9,262 nt of DNA from an uncultured Tannerella sp. Lineage in GTDB: Bacteria; Bacteroidota; Bacteroidia; Bacteroidales; Tannerellaceae. A program made the translations under genes and the position numbers. Where the stretch lies: positions 1-9,262 of the forward strand of contig CALHPT010000136.1 in assembly GCA_938036405.1 (NCBI GenBank), given 5' to 3'. This document shows positions 1 through 6,778 of this stretch, one piece after another. The notes under the pieces were generated by a model. It worked only from the letters and a program-made list of their open reading frames with translations. It ran no database searches and was not told the origin of the DNA. The first letter of the stretch is position 1. The number at the start of each line of letters is the position of its first letter.

Positions 1-55
1 CTCTCAGTTCAACGGTTTTCAAGACCGCCGCAATCGACCACTCTGCCATCTCTCC
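1..55 (-). tRNA. tRNA-Ser (anticodon TGA), 5' portion, truncated by window start
   Basis: Read on the minus strand from position 55, the sequence begins GGAGAGATGGCAGAGTGG, the typical 5' acceptor strand and D-arm start of a class II serine tRNA. The anticodon arm follows: a 7-base loop CTTGAAA with anticodon TGA at 21-19, closed by a 5-bp stem containing GGT/ACC. After it come about 13 bases of what should be the long serine variable arm. The rest of that arm, the T-arm and the 3' acceptor strand lie before position 1. The transfer RNA would read UCA and other UCN serine codons. The gene is transcribed in the same direction as all the protein genes here. Confidence 0.93.
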
Positions 56-96
56 TGATTTCGATCAATAGGGGGCTCTTCCCCGCTAAAGCGCCG

Positions 97-127
97 CAAA
101 TATAGGATAAGACATTTTTTGCACAAG
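97..127 (-). promoter_or_regulatory. Bacteroidota-type promoter for tRNA-Ser
   Basis: On the minus strand a perfect -7 box TATATTTG (104-97, consensus TAnnTTTG) lies 19 bases after a -33-like CTTG (127-124, consensus TTTG). This is the layout known for the primary sigma factor of Bacteroidota. Transcription would start near position 90, about 35 bases before the mature tRNA 5' end. The promoter sits between the methyltransferase stop codon and the tRNA, so the tRNA is probably transcribed independently of that gene. Confidence 0.62.
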
Positions 128-140
128 CATCCCCCCTTTC

Positions 141-830
141 TTAAACGACAATATGCCGGAAGATTTGCTGCGGTAGGCCGGGGCGAAAGAAGACTATGCC
201 CCACGTGTAGGCGTCGACGCAGACCGTAGCCGAGGGGTGGGCGCAGATGGCCTGCCAAGTGTTGCGGGCGAACGGCGTGGCGTGGATGCTGCGGATGAGC
301 AGCATGGTTTCCTCCGAGAGGTGTCTGGCGCAGCAGTCAAAGAGCGATGAGAGACGATTCGGGAGGACGTCGAGGACTATGCAATCCGGGCGGCCGTATT
401 CGGTGAGCGCTTTGTTCAGTTCCGTCTCGTAGCAGCCGCAACGCACCTCAATGGGCGACGTGGTGCGATCGTGGAGGAGGGTGCGGACGGTGTCGGCTGA
501 GGTCGGACATTCCTCCAATGCGATGGTGTGCAGGCCGCTTGAGACGTAGGCGGTCAGGCTGAGCGGTGTCAATCCGCCACCGGAACCGACGGTGATGAGG
601 CGGCGTGGGTGGAAGCGGTTGGCTAAACGGAAGAGCCACCGAGCGTCGCGTAACGGTAGTCGGTCGTGCGGGTCGGCCAGGGCGTGGGCGGCGTGCAGGT
701 CGGCATAGGCGTAATAGCCGCGCGACTCTTCGAGCACGTTCGTGATCAGGTCGAAGACGAAGGGCGAATGGACGCCGTAGCCTTTGCGGCAGAACAGGCG
801 GCGGTAGAGGGGGACGATAAGGCGTCTCAT
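141..830 (-). CDS. SAM-dependent methyltransferase-like protein (Bacteroidota family)
   Basis: A 229-residue cytosolic protein. Residues 17-30 (GYGVHSPFVFDLIT) are a signature I associate with a Bacteroidota family of small class I SAM methyltransferases. A Rossmann glycine-rich loop follows at 77-87 (RLITVGSGGGL), then the acidic end of the second strand (ALEE, 104-107) and the strand-4 motif PDCIVLDVLP (148-157). The C-terminal segment with W192 and VDAYTWGIVFFRP (205-217) also fits the family. The first glycine motif reads VGSGGG rather than ExGxxxG, so the cofactor site is slightly divergent. The substrate is unknown. Its ATG overlaps the TGA of the upstream DUF2461 gene by 4 bp (ATGA), which suggests translational coupling. 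Family-level assignment is reasonable; activity is inferred only. Confidence 0.75.
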   Translation of the reverse strand: MRRLIVPLYRRLFCRKGYGVHSPFVFDLITNVLEESRGYYAYADLHAAHALADPHDRLPLRDARWLFRLANRFHPRRLITVGSGGGLTPLSLTAYVSSGLHTIALEECPTSADTVRTLLHDRTTSPIEVRCGCYETELNKALTEYGRPDCIVLDVLPNRLSSLFDCCARHLSEETMLLIRSIHATPFARNTWQAICAHPSATVCVDAYTWGIVFFRPGLPQQIFRHIVV

Positions 831-1504
831 GGCTCTTTGCCGAAGAATTCGCCGATGGTGTAGTTCAAGAAACGGTTGAGGGGCTGCAGCAGGCGGAAGT
901 CGTCCGTGGCGCGGTCAAGCCAGTCGGGGGCGGTGAAGTATGATTCGGGCTTGACGCTCGTCACGACGTAACTCTTGAAGCGCAATAGCTCGCCGCGAGG
1001 CGTGTCGGCGGGGAATCCTTGGGGCATGCGCGTGAGCTGTTCGCCGGTGAAAGAGCCGAACGTGCGACGGAAGGCGGGCGCGTCGATGATGGCTGCCAGC
1101 TCGTCCATGTTGTCGCAGATGTCGCGGCGGAGCTGCTTGAGCATGGGCGAGGTGGGACACCAGACGCCGCCCGCCAACTGGGGAGTGTCGGGCTCGAGAT
1201 GGATGTAATAGCCGCCATACGCGCTCGATCGGCCGCCGAAGCCGGTCATGTAGGCGCTGAAATAGGTCTTGTAGGGCGTCTTGTAGGGCGAGAAGCGGAG
1301 GTCGCGATAGATGCGATAGACGCAGCTGCGGGCATCGAGTCCGGCAATCTCGGGGTCGAAGGTGGCGATGCGGTTGATCAGCTGGCCGACGTCGTTGATG
1401 AAGTCGGCGCGTAGGGCGTCGTAACGCTTCTTGTTGTCCTGAAACCATTCGCGGTTATTGTTGGCGCGTAGCTCGCGCAGGAAGTCAAATACTTCGGGGG
1501 TCAT
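827..1504 (-). CDS. DUF2461 / TIGR02453 family protein of unknown function
   Basis: A 225-residue protein that spans the whole family length. The N-terminus TPEVFDFLRELRANNNREWF (2-21), followed by NKKRYDALRADF, is the hallmark of DUF2461. The second hallmark is RIYRDLRFSPYKTPYKT at 64-80, followed by the GGYYIHLEPD region (97-106), where the family has a conserved aromatic/acidic patch. The C-terminal part contains LLRFKSYVVT (173-182) and the usual FRLLQPLNRFL segment (203-213). No signal peptide or membrane segment is visible, so it should be cytosolic. No biochemical role is established for the family as far as I know. It lies 90 bp downstream of the TPR gene and overlaps the methyltransferase start by 4 bp, so those two are probably co-translated. 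Confidence 0.88.
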   Translation of the reverse strand: MTPEVFDFLRELRANNNREWFQDNKKRYDALRADFINDVGQLINRIATFDPEIAGLDARSCVYRIYRDLRFSPYKTPYKTYFSAYMTGFGGRSSAYGGYYIHLEPDTPQLAGGVWCPTSPMLKQLRRDICDNMDELAAIIDAPAFRRTFGSFTGEQLTRMPQGFPADTPRGELLRFKSYVVTSVKPESYFTAPDWLDRATDDFRLLQPLNRFLNYTIGEFFGKEP

Positions 1505-1594
1505 TGTGAGGGGTAGTTATAATTGGGAGGTGTAGGTTGCTTTAGACTCACGCAGCCCGCGCGGGGCCTTGCGCTTTTCGTTCAACAAAAAAGC

Positions 1595-2971
1595 TCATCG
1601 CACGCCTTGCAGACGAGACATAAGGGTGTGTAACTGTTCCTCGGTGCAGACACCAGCCTTACCGTCGGGAGCGAGGGTTGGCAGCTGCTTAGTCTGGCGG
1701 AAAAACATATCGGAGACGAACTTGTTCAGTTGCGTGTTCAGGAAACTCATCAGCTTGGCGTCGCGTTTGGGGCGGGCCAAGTATTCGGTAGCAAAAAGCA
1801 CGGTGATGAAGCGGCTCCGACGGGCATAGGCTTCGTCCTTTTCGGCGCGCTCCGTGTCGTTGTAATGCTCCCAGATGCGGCTCAGGAGATCGAAGCGGTT
1901 GCGCTCCGTCCAGAGTTGATAATAGAGCGCATCGGCGCGTTCCTTTTGGCCGTCGCGCTCGAACGTCTCGGCGCGGAAGCGGGTGAGCATGTCGGTCACT
2001 GCAGGGGCGGGCTGCATGAGCGCCTCGGCACGGTCGAAGAGGGCGAAGGCACGTCGGCGATCGTAGGTGCGACCCAGGGCGGATCCGAGCAGCAGGCAGA
2101 CGTCGATGGCGCTCGTGTCCCCCTCGTAAGCCGACTCTAAGAGCGGGATGGCGTCCATGAAGTGACCCGTGTAATAGCGCGCGCAACCGCCGTATTTGAG
2201 CGTCAGTTGCGACGAATCGCCCTCGGAGAGGAGGGCCGCGTAAACCGAATCTGCCGCCCCGTATTCGTTCATGCTGAAGAGCGCCATGCCGCGGTTACGT
2301 CGGAGCGCGCGATGGCGCGGGTGATAGCTGAGAGCCTTGTCGCAGACCTCGAGGGCGATGTCCGCCAGCTGCATCGACAGCATATAGTTGGCCAGCGCCG
2401 CTGCGGCCAGCGCATTCTCCGGCTCGACTTGGAACGCCTCCATGTAGGTCACCATCGCCACGCCCTTCTGCCCCAACTGTCGGGCACAGTCGGCCACGTT
2501 GCGCATCAGCACCGGGTTCTGCGGGTCGCTGGCCAGCAGCTTCTCGTAATACGCCTTAGCACGCTCGGTGTCGCCCTGCCGGTCGTAGAATCGGGCCAGC
2601 TGATGATTGGCGTAGAAGTCCGCCGTGTCACGCGCACGCAGTTGCAACAGGTAGCGCTCTGCCTCGTCTGTCCGCCCGATGGTTCCGGCGGTGCGTGCGA
2701 GCGCCACGAGCAGTTCCGTGCGTGCGGAGTCGGTGGCCGGGCAACGCCTATAATAATGGTAGGCGTCGCGATACTTGAGCAGACCTTCCGAGGCCTGTCC
2801 CGCGGCATAAAGGGCGGCAAAGTCCGTCGTGTCCGGGTGCGACTTAGCCAAGGCCAACACCTCAGCAAAACGCTTCTGGTCGACCATGCGTTGCCAGTCA
2901 TCGCGCTGCGCTTGAAGGGTCTGCCCGGCAAGCAGTGCGGCAAGGGTGAGGAGGGTGTAGAATGCTTTCAT
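1595..2971 (-). CDS. Exported tetratricopeptide-repeat protein
   Basis: I chose the ATG at 2971, giving 458 residues; an in-frame ATG 10 codons upstream would put a hydrophilic MAAHHPSFTH stretch before the signal peptide. From 2971 the protein starts MKAFYTLLTLAALLAGQTLQ, a clear Sec signal peptide with likely cleavage around Ala21/Gln22. It should therefore be periplasmic or surface-associated; no lipobox Cys is seen. Most of the rest is alpha-helical TPR-like repeat, for example residues 122-150 (NHQLARFYDRQGDTERAKAYYEKLLASDP), with degenerate repeats from about 50 to 390. No enzymatic domain is visible. It is probably a scaffold or assembly factor, but partners are unknown. It follows trpA by 57 bp but appears to have its own promoter box, so co-transcription with the trp genes is doubtful. 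Confidence 0.82.
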   Translation of the reverse strand: MKAFYTLLTLAALLAGQTLQAQRDDWQRMVDQKRFAEVLALAKSHPDTTDFAALYAAGQASEGLLKYRDAYHYYRRCPATDSARTELLVALARTAGTIGRTDEAERYLLQLRARDTADFYANHQLARFYDRQGDTERAKAYYEKLLASDPQNPVLMRNVADCARQLGQKGVAMVTYMEAFQVEPENALAAAALANYMLSMQLADIALEVCDKALSYHPRHRALRRNRGMALFSMNEYGAADSVYAALLSEGDSSQLTLKYGGCARYYTGHFMDAIPLLESAYEGDTSAIDVCLLLGSALGRTYDRRRAFALFDRAEALMQPAPAVTDMLTRFRAETFERDGQKERADALYYQLWTERNRFDLLSRIWEHYNDTERAEKDEAYARRSRFITVLFATEYLARPKRDAKLMSFLNTQLNKFVSDMFFRQTKQLPTLAPDGKAGVCTEEQLHTLMSRLQGVR

Positions 2972-2998
2972 GTGTGTGAATGATGGATGATGTGCGGC

Positions 2999-3006
2999 CA
3001 AAGGTA
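2999..3006 (-). promoter_or_regulatory. Candidate -7 promoter box for the TPR gene
   Basis: The minus strand reads TACCTTTG (3006-2999), an exact match to the Bacteroidota -7 consensus TAnnTTTG, 27 bases before the TPR ATG. No good TTTG is present 19-21 bases further upstream, so only half of the promoter is recognisable. It lies in the 57-bp trpA/TPR spacer and would separate the TPR gene from the trp operon. Confidence 0.4.
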
Positions 3007-3028
3007 GGGGAGGAGAGAGAATTGCCCT

Positions 3029-3868
3029 TCACGCCCCCGGCCTCACTTCCCTGCCTCTGCAGAGGCCGCCGGCGTCCGTAGACGCCCCCGCAGACGCCCC
3101 GATCGCCTCCTTGAGACGGACGATAGCGCGTGTAGCGTCGCCGCCTTCCTCCTCGAGCAGACTGACAAAGCGGCTGCCGATGATGGCGCCCGAGGTGTGG
3201 CGACAAGCATCGCTGAAGGTGGCGCGGTTGGAGACGCCGAAGCCGATCATACGCGGATTGCGGAGGGGTAGGGCGGCGATGCGGCGGAAGTAGTCGAGCG
3301 TGGGCGCGTCGAACGTGTCGCGGGCGCCGGTGGTAGAGGCCGACGAGACCATATAAAGGAAGCCGTCGGTGGCAGCGTCGATGGCGCGGATCCGCTCCTC
3401 GGACGTCTCGGGCGTGATGAGCATGATCATATCCAGTCCGTAGCGCTGGGCCAGGGGGCGGTAGTCCGTTATATAGTCGGCAAAGGGAAGGTCGGGGATG
3501 ATAACGCCGTCGATGCCGACCTCGGCGCAGCGGGCACAGAAGGCTTCAAAGCCGAAGCGGAGGATGGGGTTGAGGTAACCCATGAGGATGAGCGGCAGGC
3601 GGACGTCGCGGCGGATGTCGGTCAGGTCGTCGAAGAGTCGGCGGAGCGTCATGCCGTGGCGAAGGGCGTCGGTGGCGGCGCGCTGGATGACGGGGCCGTC
3701 GGCCATGGGGTCGCTGAAGGGGATGCCGATTTCGATCAGGTCGACGCCGTGGCGCTCCAAGGCGCGGATGGTGTCGGCCGTAGCGTCGGGACGCGGTGTG
3801 CCGGCGCAGAAGTAAATGGAGAGCAGGTCGCGACGGCCGCTCTGGAAGAGGGTTTCTATACGATTCAT
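3029..3868 (-). CDS. trpA: Tryptophan synthase alpha subunit
   Basis: TrpA cleaves indole-3-glycerol phosphate to indole and glyceraldehyde-3-phosphate, and normally works in an alpha2-beta2 complex with TrpB. The start is taken at 3868 (MNRIETLFQ), the usual TrpA beginning; an upstream in-frame ATG at 3928 would add 20 Pro-rich residues. The 279-residue product carries LIEIGIPFSDPMADGP (44-59), with catalytic Glu46 and Asp57, the equivalents of Glu49 and Asp60 in Salmonella. The phosphate-binding parts are GFGVSN and the later GAIIGSRFV. The family is usually about 250-270 residues; here roughly 20 extra Ala/Gly-rich residues follow the LKEAI helix and are encoded by a palindrome-rich stretch. 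It is the last trp gene and is separated from trpF by 265 bp that is mostly repeat elements. Confidence 0.96.
   Translation of the reverse strand: MNRIETLFQSGRRDLLSIYFCAGTPRPDATADTIRALERHGVDLIEIGIPFSDPMADGPVIQRAATDALRHGMTLRRLFDDLTDIRRDVRLPLILMGYLNPILRFGFEAFCARCAEVGIDGVIIPDLPFADYITDYRPLAQRYGLDMIMLITPETSEERIRAIDAATDGFLYMVSSASTTGARDTFDAPTLDYFRRIAALPLRNPRMIGFGVSNRATFSDACRHTSGAIIGSRFVSLLEEEGGDATRAIVRLKEAIGASAGASTDAGGLCRGREVRPGA
3039..3086. repeat. Clustered palindromes encoding the TrpA C-terminal tail
   Basis: The 3' end of trpA contains three dyads: a 14-bp perfect palindrome GCCTCTGCAGAGGC (3053-3066), a GGCCTC (3039-3044)/GAGGCC (3062-3067) pair, and GGCGTC-cgta-GACGCC (3071-3086). The last two use the same stem sequences as the hairpins of the intergenic repeat family in this window. 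This may be a decayed element end now read as coding sequence, or coincidence in a GC-rich low-complexity tail. Confidence 0.45.
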
Positions 3869-3922
3869 ATTGGGGGTTTGTGGTGTGATGGGGATGGATG
3901 ATGGGTGAAATAATGGAGGGGC

Positions 3923-4054
3923 GGGCATATTGCGGGGGCGTTGCCCCGGACCCTTACCTCCTTTTCTTGTCTTGGTGTCCTTCTTTTCTTCCCTTGATGG
4001 AAGAAAAGAAGCAAAAGAAGATCAAGGCCTCACCGAGGCCGAGGAAGTTTGGCC
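3923..4054 (-). repeat. Intercistronic repeat element, copy A (trpF/trpA spacer)
   Basis: The copy starts with a GC hairpin (GGGGC-gtt-GCCCC region, about 3934-3946). Then comes a pyrimidine-rich tract and a perfect 13-bp hairpin, CTTCTTTTCTTCC (3980-3992) with loop CTTGAT and its complement at 3999-4011. Next are an A-rich spacer, ATCAAGG (4021-4027), a short hairpin GGCCTC-acc-GAGGCC (4026-4040), and an end box ...TTTGGCCGGGTA. Read along the operon (minus strand) the order is end box, short GC hairpin, U-rich tract, long hairpin. The left arm appears twice (CTTTTCTTGTCTTG, then CTTCTTTTCTTCC), as if internally duplicated. It directly abuts copy B as a tandem pair. Confidence 0.85.
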
Positions 4055-4171
4055 GGGTATATTGCGGGGGCGTTACCCCCGAACCCCTACCTCCTTTTCT
4101 TGTCTTGACACAAGAAAAGGAAGCAAAAGAAAGTCAAGGCCTCACCGAGGCCGGGGATATTTGGCCGGGTA
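4055..4171 (-). repeat. Intercistronic repeat element, copy B (overlaps the trpF 3' end)
   Basis: This is the second tandem copy, with the same order of parts as copy A. It has a GC hairpin GGGGG-cgtta-CCCCC (4066-4080) and a perfect 11-bp hairpin, CCTTTTCTTGT (4093-4103) with loop CTTGAC and complement 4110-4120. GTCAAGG (4133-4139), the short hairpin GGCCTC-acc-GAGGCC (4138-4152) and end box TTTGGCCGGGTA (to 4171) follow. Compared with copies A, C and D, the loop changes CTTGAT to CTTGAC and the downstream partner changes ATCAAG to GTCAAG, so complementarity is kept. The trpF stop codon (4134-4136) lies inside this copy. Confidence 0.85.
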
Positions 4172-4805
4172 CGGGTGCGCCGCCTAAGCGTTGCAGGAAC
4201 GTGCGTAGTGCCTCGACGTCTTTCTCGGCGGGGCAGCGTTCGAAGCGACTGTTGAGGTCGTAGCCGGCTAAGCGGGGATGGGTGAAGCGGCTGAGGGCTT
4301 CGAGGGCATCGGGCCCCAGTCCGCCGCCGAGCAGGAAGGGCGTCTGGCCCACGTAGTCCTGCAACACGTGCCAGTCGAACGTGCGCCCCGAGCCGCCATG
4401 CGCAGCCGTGGGGGTGTCGAAGAGGAAGAGGCGGCAGCCGGACGTGGCATAGCGCGTCGTGTCGTTGCGCACCGCTTCGGGGGTGGCGGGGAAGGCTTTG
4501 ATGACGCCCAGCCCCACGTCGGCCAGGTGGCGACACATGTCGGGCGACTCGTGGCCGTGCAGCTGCACGAGATGCAGGCCGTAGCGATGGGCCGTGGCCG
4601 CGATCTGCTCCTCGGGGACGTCGACAAAGACGCCCACGCGACGCACGCCATCAGGCAACGACACGTCCGGCACGGCTGTCACGCAGCGCGGCGATGCGGG
4701 GTGGAAGATGAAGCCCACCAGATCGACGCCAGGCAGCGCCGCCACCGCGCGCACGTTATCCGCCGCACGCAGTCCGCAGACCTTGATCAGTCGGCCGCCG
4801 ATCAT
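4134..4805 (-). CDS. trpF: Phosphoribosylanthranilate isomerase
   Basis: TrpF converts phosphoribosylanthranilate to CdRP by Amadori rearrangement; it is a single-domain TIM barrel. The 223-residue product has the N-terminal strand LIKVCGLR (6-13) with catalytic Cys10, and VQLHGHE (80-86). The catalytic acid is Asp130 in LFLFDT, followed by GRTFDW (140-145), the phosphate-binding LLGGGL (158-163) and GYDLNSRFE (181-189). The ATG overlaps the trpC TGA by 4 bp (ATGA), pointing to translational coupling. The normal domain ends around RTFLQRLGG (201-209). The last 12 residues (VPGQISPASVRP) and the stop are encoded by the end of repeat copy B, so the protein has an acquired C-terminal tail. This is unlikely to disturb the barrel, since all core motifs precede it. 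Confidence 0.95.
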   Translation of the reverse strand: MIGGRLIKVCGLRAADNVRAVAALPGVDLVGFIFHPASPRCVTAVPDVSLPDGVRRVGVFVDVPEEQIAATAHRYGLHLVQLHGHESPDMCRHLADVGLGVIKAFPATPEAVRNDTTRYATSGCRLFLFDTPTAAHGGSGRTFDWHVLQDYVGQTPFLLGGGLGPDALEALSRFTHPRLAGYDLNSRFERCPAEKDVEALRTFLQRLGGAPVPGQISPASVRP

Positions 4806-5620
4806 GCCGTGGCCTCCGTGCCTTGCGCCTCCACGTCGCGGAGGAAGGAGGCGAGCGCCTCGCCTGGGTGGCTGGCGCGCATGAACGTCTCGCCGATGAG
4901 GAAGCCACGATAGCCCGCTCGGCGCAGTCGGTGGATGGTGGCCGGATCCGAAAGGCCGCTCTCCGAGATGCGCACGACGACGTCGCCCGCGGGCAGCAGT
5001 CCGGCCAAGCGCAGCGAGTGTTCGGGGTCGGTGGAGAAGCTACCGAGGTGGCGGTTGTTGATGCCGATCATATCCACCTCGGGGCAGATGTGCCGCAGCT
5101 CGTCGGCCGTGTGCAGCTCCAGGAGCACCTCCAGCCCGAGCCGATGCGCCACGTCGGCCAGCTCGCGACATTGGTCGGGCGAGAGCGCGGCGGCGATGAG
5201 CAGCACGGCGTCGGCGCCGATGATACGCGCCTCATAGAGCTGATAGGCGTCGATGATGAAGTCTTTGCGAAGGATGGGCAGATCCGTCAGCGGACGGACG
5301 GCGCGGAGGTCGCGGACGGTGCCGCCGAAGAACTTCTCGTCCGTGAGCACGGAGAGGGCGGCGGCGCCAGCGCGGGCATAGTCGGGCACGACGTCGGCCG
5401 GGTCGGCCTCGCGAGCGATCCAGCCTTTTGACGGCGATAGGCGTTTGAACTCGGCAATGATGCCCGTGGGCGATTCGGCCAGGGCGCGCCGCATGGAGTG
5501 CGTCGGGCGTGGCATGCCGTCGAGGAGGGCTTCTTCGAACTGTTCTTGGGGAATGATGCGCTTGCGGATGTCGACCTCGAAGCGCTTGTTGGCGATGATT
5601 TGGGAGAGGATGTCTTGCAT
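4802..5620 (-). CDS. trpC: Indole-3-glycerol-phosphate synthase
   Basis: TrpC closes CdRP to indole-3-glycerol phosphate. I start it at the ATG at 5620 (MQDILSQIIANKRFEVD); an in-frame TTG four codons upstream is less likely. The 272-residue TIM barrel keeps the full active site: Glu57 and Lys59 in IIAEFKRLSPSKG, Lys119 in PILRKDF, Glu168 in LLELH, Asn188 in IGINNRHL, and Glu220-Ser221 in VRISESGL. The phosphate site near the C-terminus is GFLIGETFM. It is monofunctional, with trpF following as a separate, overlapping gene (ATGA). The upstream trpD/trpC spacer of 156 bp is almost filled by repeat copy C. Confidence 0.96.
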   Translation of the reverse strand: MQDILSQIIANKRFEVDIRKRIIPQEQFEEALLDGMPRPTHSMRRALAESPTGIIAEFKRLSPSKGWIAREADPADVVPDYARAGAAALSVLTDEKFFGGTVRDLRAVRPLTDLPILRKDFIIDAYQLYEARIIGADAVLLIAAALSPDQCRELADVAHRLGLEVLLELHTADELRHICPEVDMIGINNRHLGSFSTDPEHSLRLAGLLPAGDVVVRISESGLSDPATIHRLRRAGYRGFLIGETFMRASHPGEALASFLRDVEAQGTEATA

Positions 5621-5639
5621 TTGAATGGTCAATGGTTAT

Positions 5640-5775
5640 GGGTACCCGGCCAAATTCGCCGGCAGCCGCAGCTGCCTTTCTTCTCTTGATGTCCTTCTTT
5701 TCTTCCCTTGATGGAAGAAAAGAAGCAAAAGAAGATCAAGGCACCAGGGGTGCCGGCCAAGCTGGCTGGGTGCCT
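5640..5775. mobile_element. Repeat element copy C, complete MITE-like form with inverted ends (trpD/trpC spacer)
   Basis: This is the only copy in the window with both ends visible. The left end reads GGTACCCGGCCAAATT, then GCCGGCA; the right end, read on the other strand, is GGCACCCAGCCAGCTT, then GGCCGGCA, giving imperfect terminal inverted repeats of about 24 bp. Just inside each end is a short hairpin: GGCAGC-cgca-GCTGCC (5661-5676) on the left and GGCACC-agg-GGTGCC (5740-5754) on the right. The centre is a perfect 13-bp hairpin (5694-5706 with 5713-5725, loop CTTGAT). The pentamer GTTAT flanks the element on both sides (5635-5639 and 5776-5780), a possible target-site duplication. No protein is encoded, so any movement would need a transposase supplied in trans. 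The right end sits 1-2 bases from the trpD stop codon. Confidence 0.72.
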
Positions 5776-5776
5776 G

Positions 5777-6775
5777 TTATTGATTGAGTTCTACGAATCG
5801 CTTGAGGGTTTGGAGGGCGCGGCCGCTGTCGATGGTCTCGGTGGCTTCGGCGATGCAGTCGGGCAGGGAGGCGTCGGGGCGCATGAGGCGGATGGCGAAG
5901 GCGGCATTGGCGACGACGGCTTGCTTTTGCGCAGCTGTCGAACGGTTCTCGAGCACACGGCGGAAGATGTCGGCGGCTTCGTCGGGTGTCGCGCCGCCAT
6001 AGAGCTCCTTCGGACGTAGTCGCGCGAGGCCTAACGTCTCGGGACGATAGATCTGTTCGCCGTCGGCGCCCGACACCTTGAAGTCGGACGTGAGCGAGAT
6101 CTCGTCGTAGCCATCCAAGCTATGCACCACGGCGAAGCGCGTCGTGCCGGCAGCCTGATAGGTGTAGGTGTAGAGCCGTTGCAGAGCCAGATTGTAGACG
6201 CCCAACAGTTGCGCGGCGGGTAGGGCGGGATTGACCAGCGGGCCGAGAATGTTGAAGAAGGTGCGTACGCCGAGGGCCTTGCGCACGGGGGCGACGGCCT
6301 TCATGGCGGGGTTGAAGAGCGGGGCGTGGAGGTAGGCCAGACGGCAGCCGTCCATGCTGCGGCGCAGTGCCCCCTCGTCGGCCGTGAAGCGCACGCCCAT
6401 ATGCTCGATGACGTTGCTGGCACCGCTGACCGACGTGGCGCCATAGTTGCCATGCTTGGCTACGGGCAGTCCGGCGGCAGCTACGACGAACGAGGCGGCG
6501 GTGGAGATGTTGAACGTGTTGCGACCGTCGCCACCGGTGCCCACGATGTCGATGGGCGCGTAGTCCGAGAGGTCGACGGGGTGGCGCATCTCCAAGAGGG
6601 CGTCGCGGAAGCCGCAAAGCTCGTCCACGGAGATGTCGCGCATGAGAAAAACGGTGATGAGGGACGCCGTTTGGGCGTCGTTGTAGCGCCCCTGCGCGAT
6701 GTCTTGCAGGATGGCGCGCGCCTCGTCGCGGCTGAGGCAGCGGTGCTCGGTGAGCTTGTTGAGGATATCTTTCAT
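5777..6775 (-). CDS. trpD: Anthranilate phosphoribosyltransferase
   Basis: TrpD transfers phosphoribosyl from PRPP to anthranilate, the second committed step of tryptophan synthesis. I start it at 6775 (MKDILNKLTEH), the normal family start. The frame stays open upstream to 6901, but that extension would be translated from repeat copy D. The 332-residue product is full length for a stand-alone TrpD without a fused glutaminase. Visible motifs are the PRPP-binding GTGGDGRNTFNIST (79-92), KHGN (107-110) and the SGASN loop (118-121). The anthranilate-site segment HAPLFNPAMK is at 150-159 and RTFFNILGPLVNP at 171-183. It stops with TAA immediately next to repeat copy C. The 144-bp upstream spacer to trpG contains repeat copy D and a short direct repeat. 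Confidence 0.96.
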   Translation of the reverse strand: MKDILNKLTEHRCLSRDEARAILQDIAQGRYNDAQTASLITVFLMRDISVDELCGFRDALLEMRHPVDLSDYAPIDIVGTGGDGRNTFNISTAASFVVAAAGLPVAKHGNYGATSVSGASNVIEHMGVRFTADEGALRRSMDGCRLAYLHAPLFNPAMKAVAPVRKALGVRTFFNILGPLVNPALPAAQLLGVYNLALQRLYTYTYQAAGTTRFAVVHSLDGYDEISLTSDFKVSGADGEQIYRPETLGLARLRPKELYGGATPDEAADIFRRVLENRSTAAQKQAVVANAAFAIRLMRPDASLPDCIAEATETIDSGRALQTLKRFVELNQ

Positions 6776-6778
6776 AAG

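Noticed and set aside
448..1414. Other open frames on both strands within the methyltransferase and DUF2461 genes
   Set aside because: They overlap well-supported genes, have Arg/Pro/His-rich low-complexity products, and are typical shadow frames of GC-rich DNA.
1505..1594. Intrinsic terminator after the TPR gene (GCCCGCGCGGGGC dyad; GCTTTT/AAAAGC dyad)
   Set aside because: The GC dyad is imperfect and is not followed by a U run on the transcribed strand; the T run precedes it.
2972..3001. TPR gene starting at 3001
   Set aside because: This would place hydrophilic residues before an evident signal peptide and start within the candidate -7 box region; 2971 is better.
3898..4263. Plus-strand open frames across the repeats, with Lys/Glu-rich products (EEKKQKKIKA-like), also near 5708-6019 and 6788-7021
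   Set aside because: They are translations of the repeat copies themselves and run on into antisense of trp genes. No conserved domain and no promoter context is visible.
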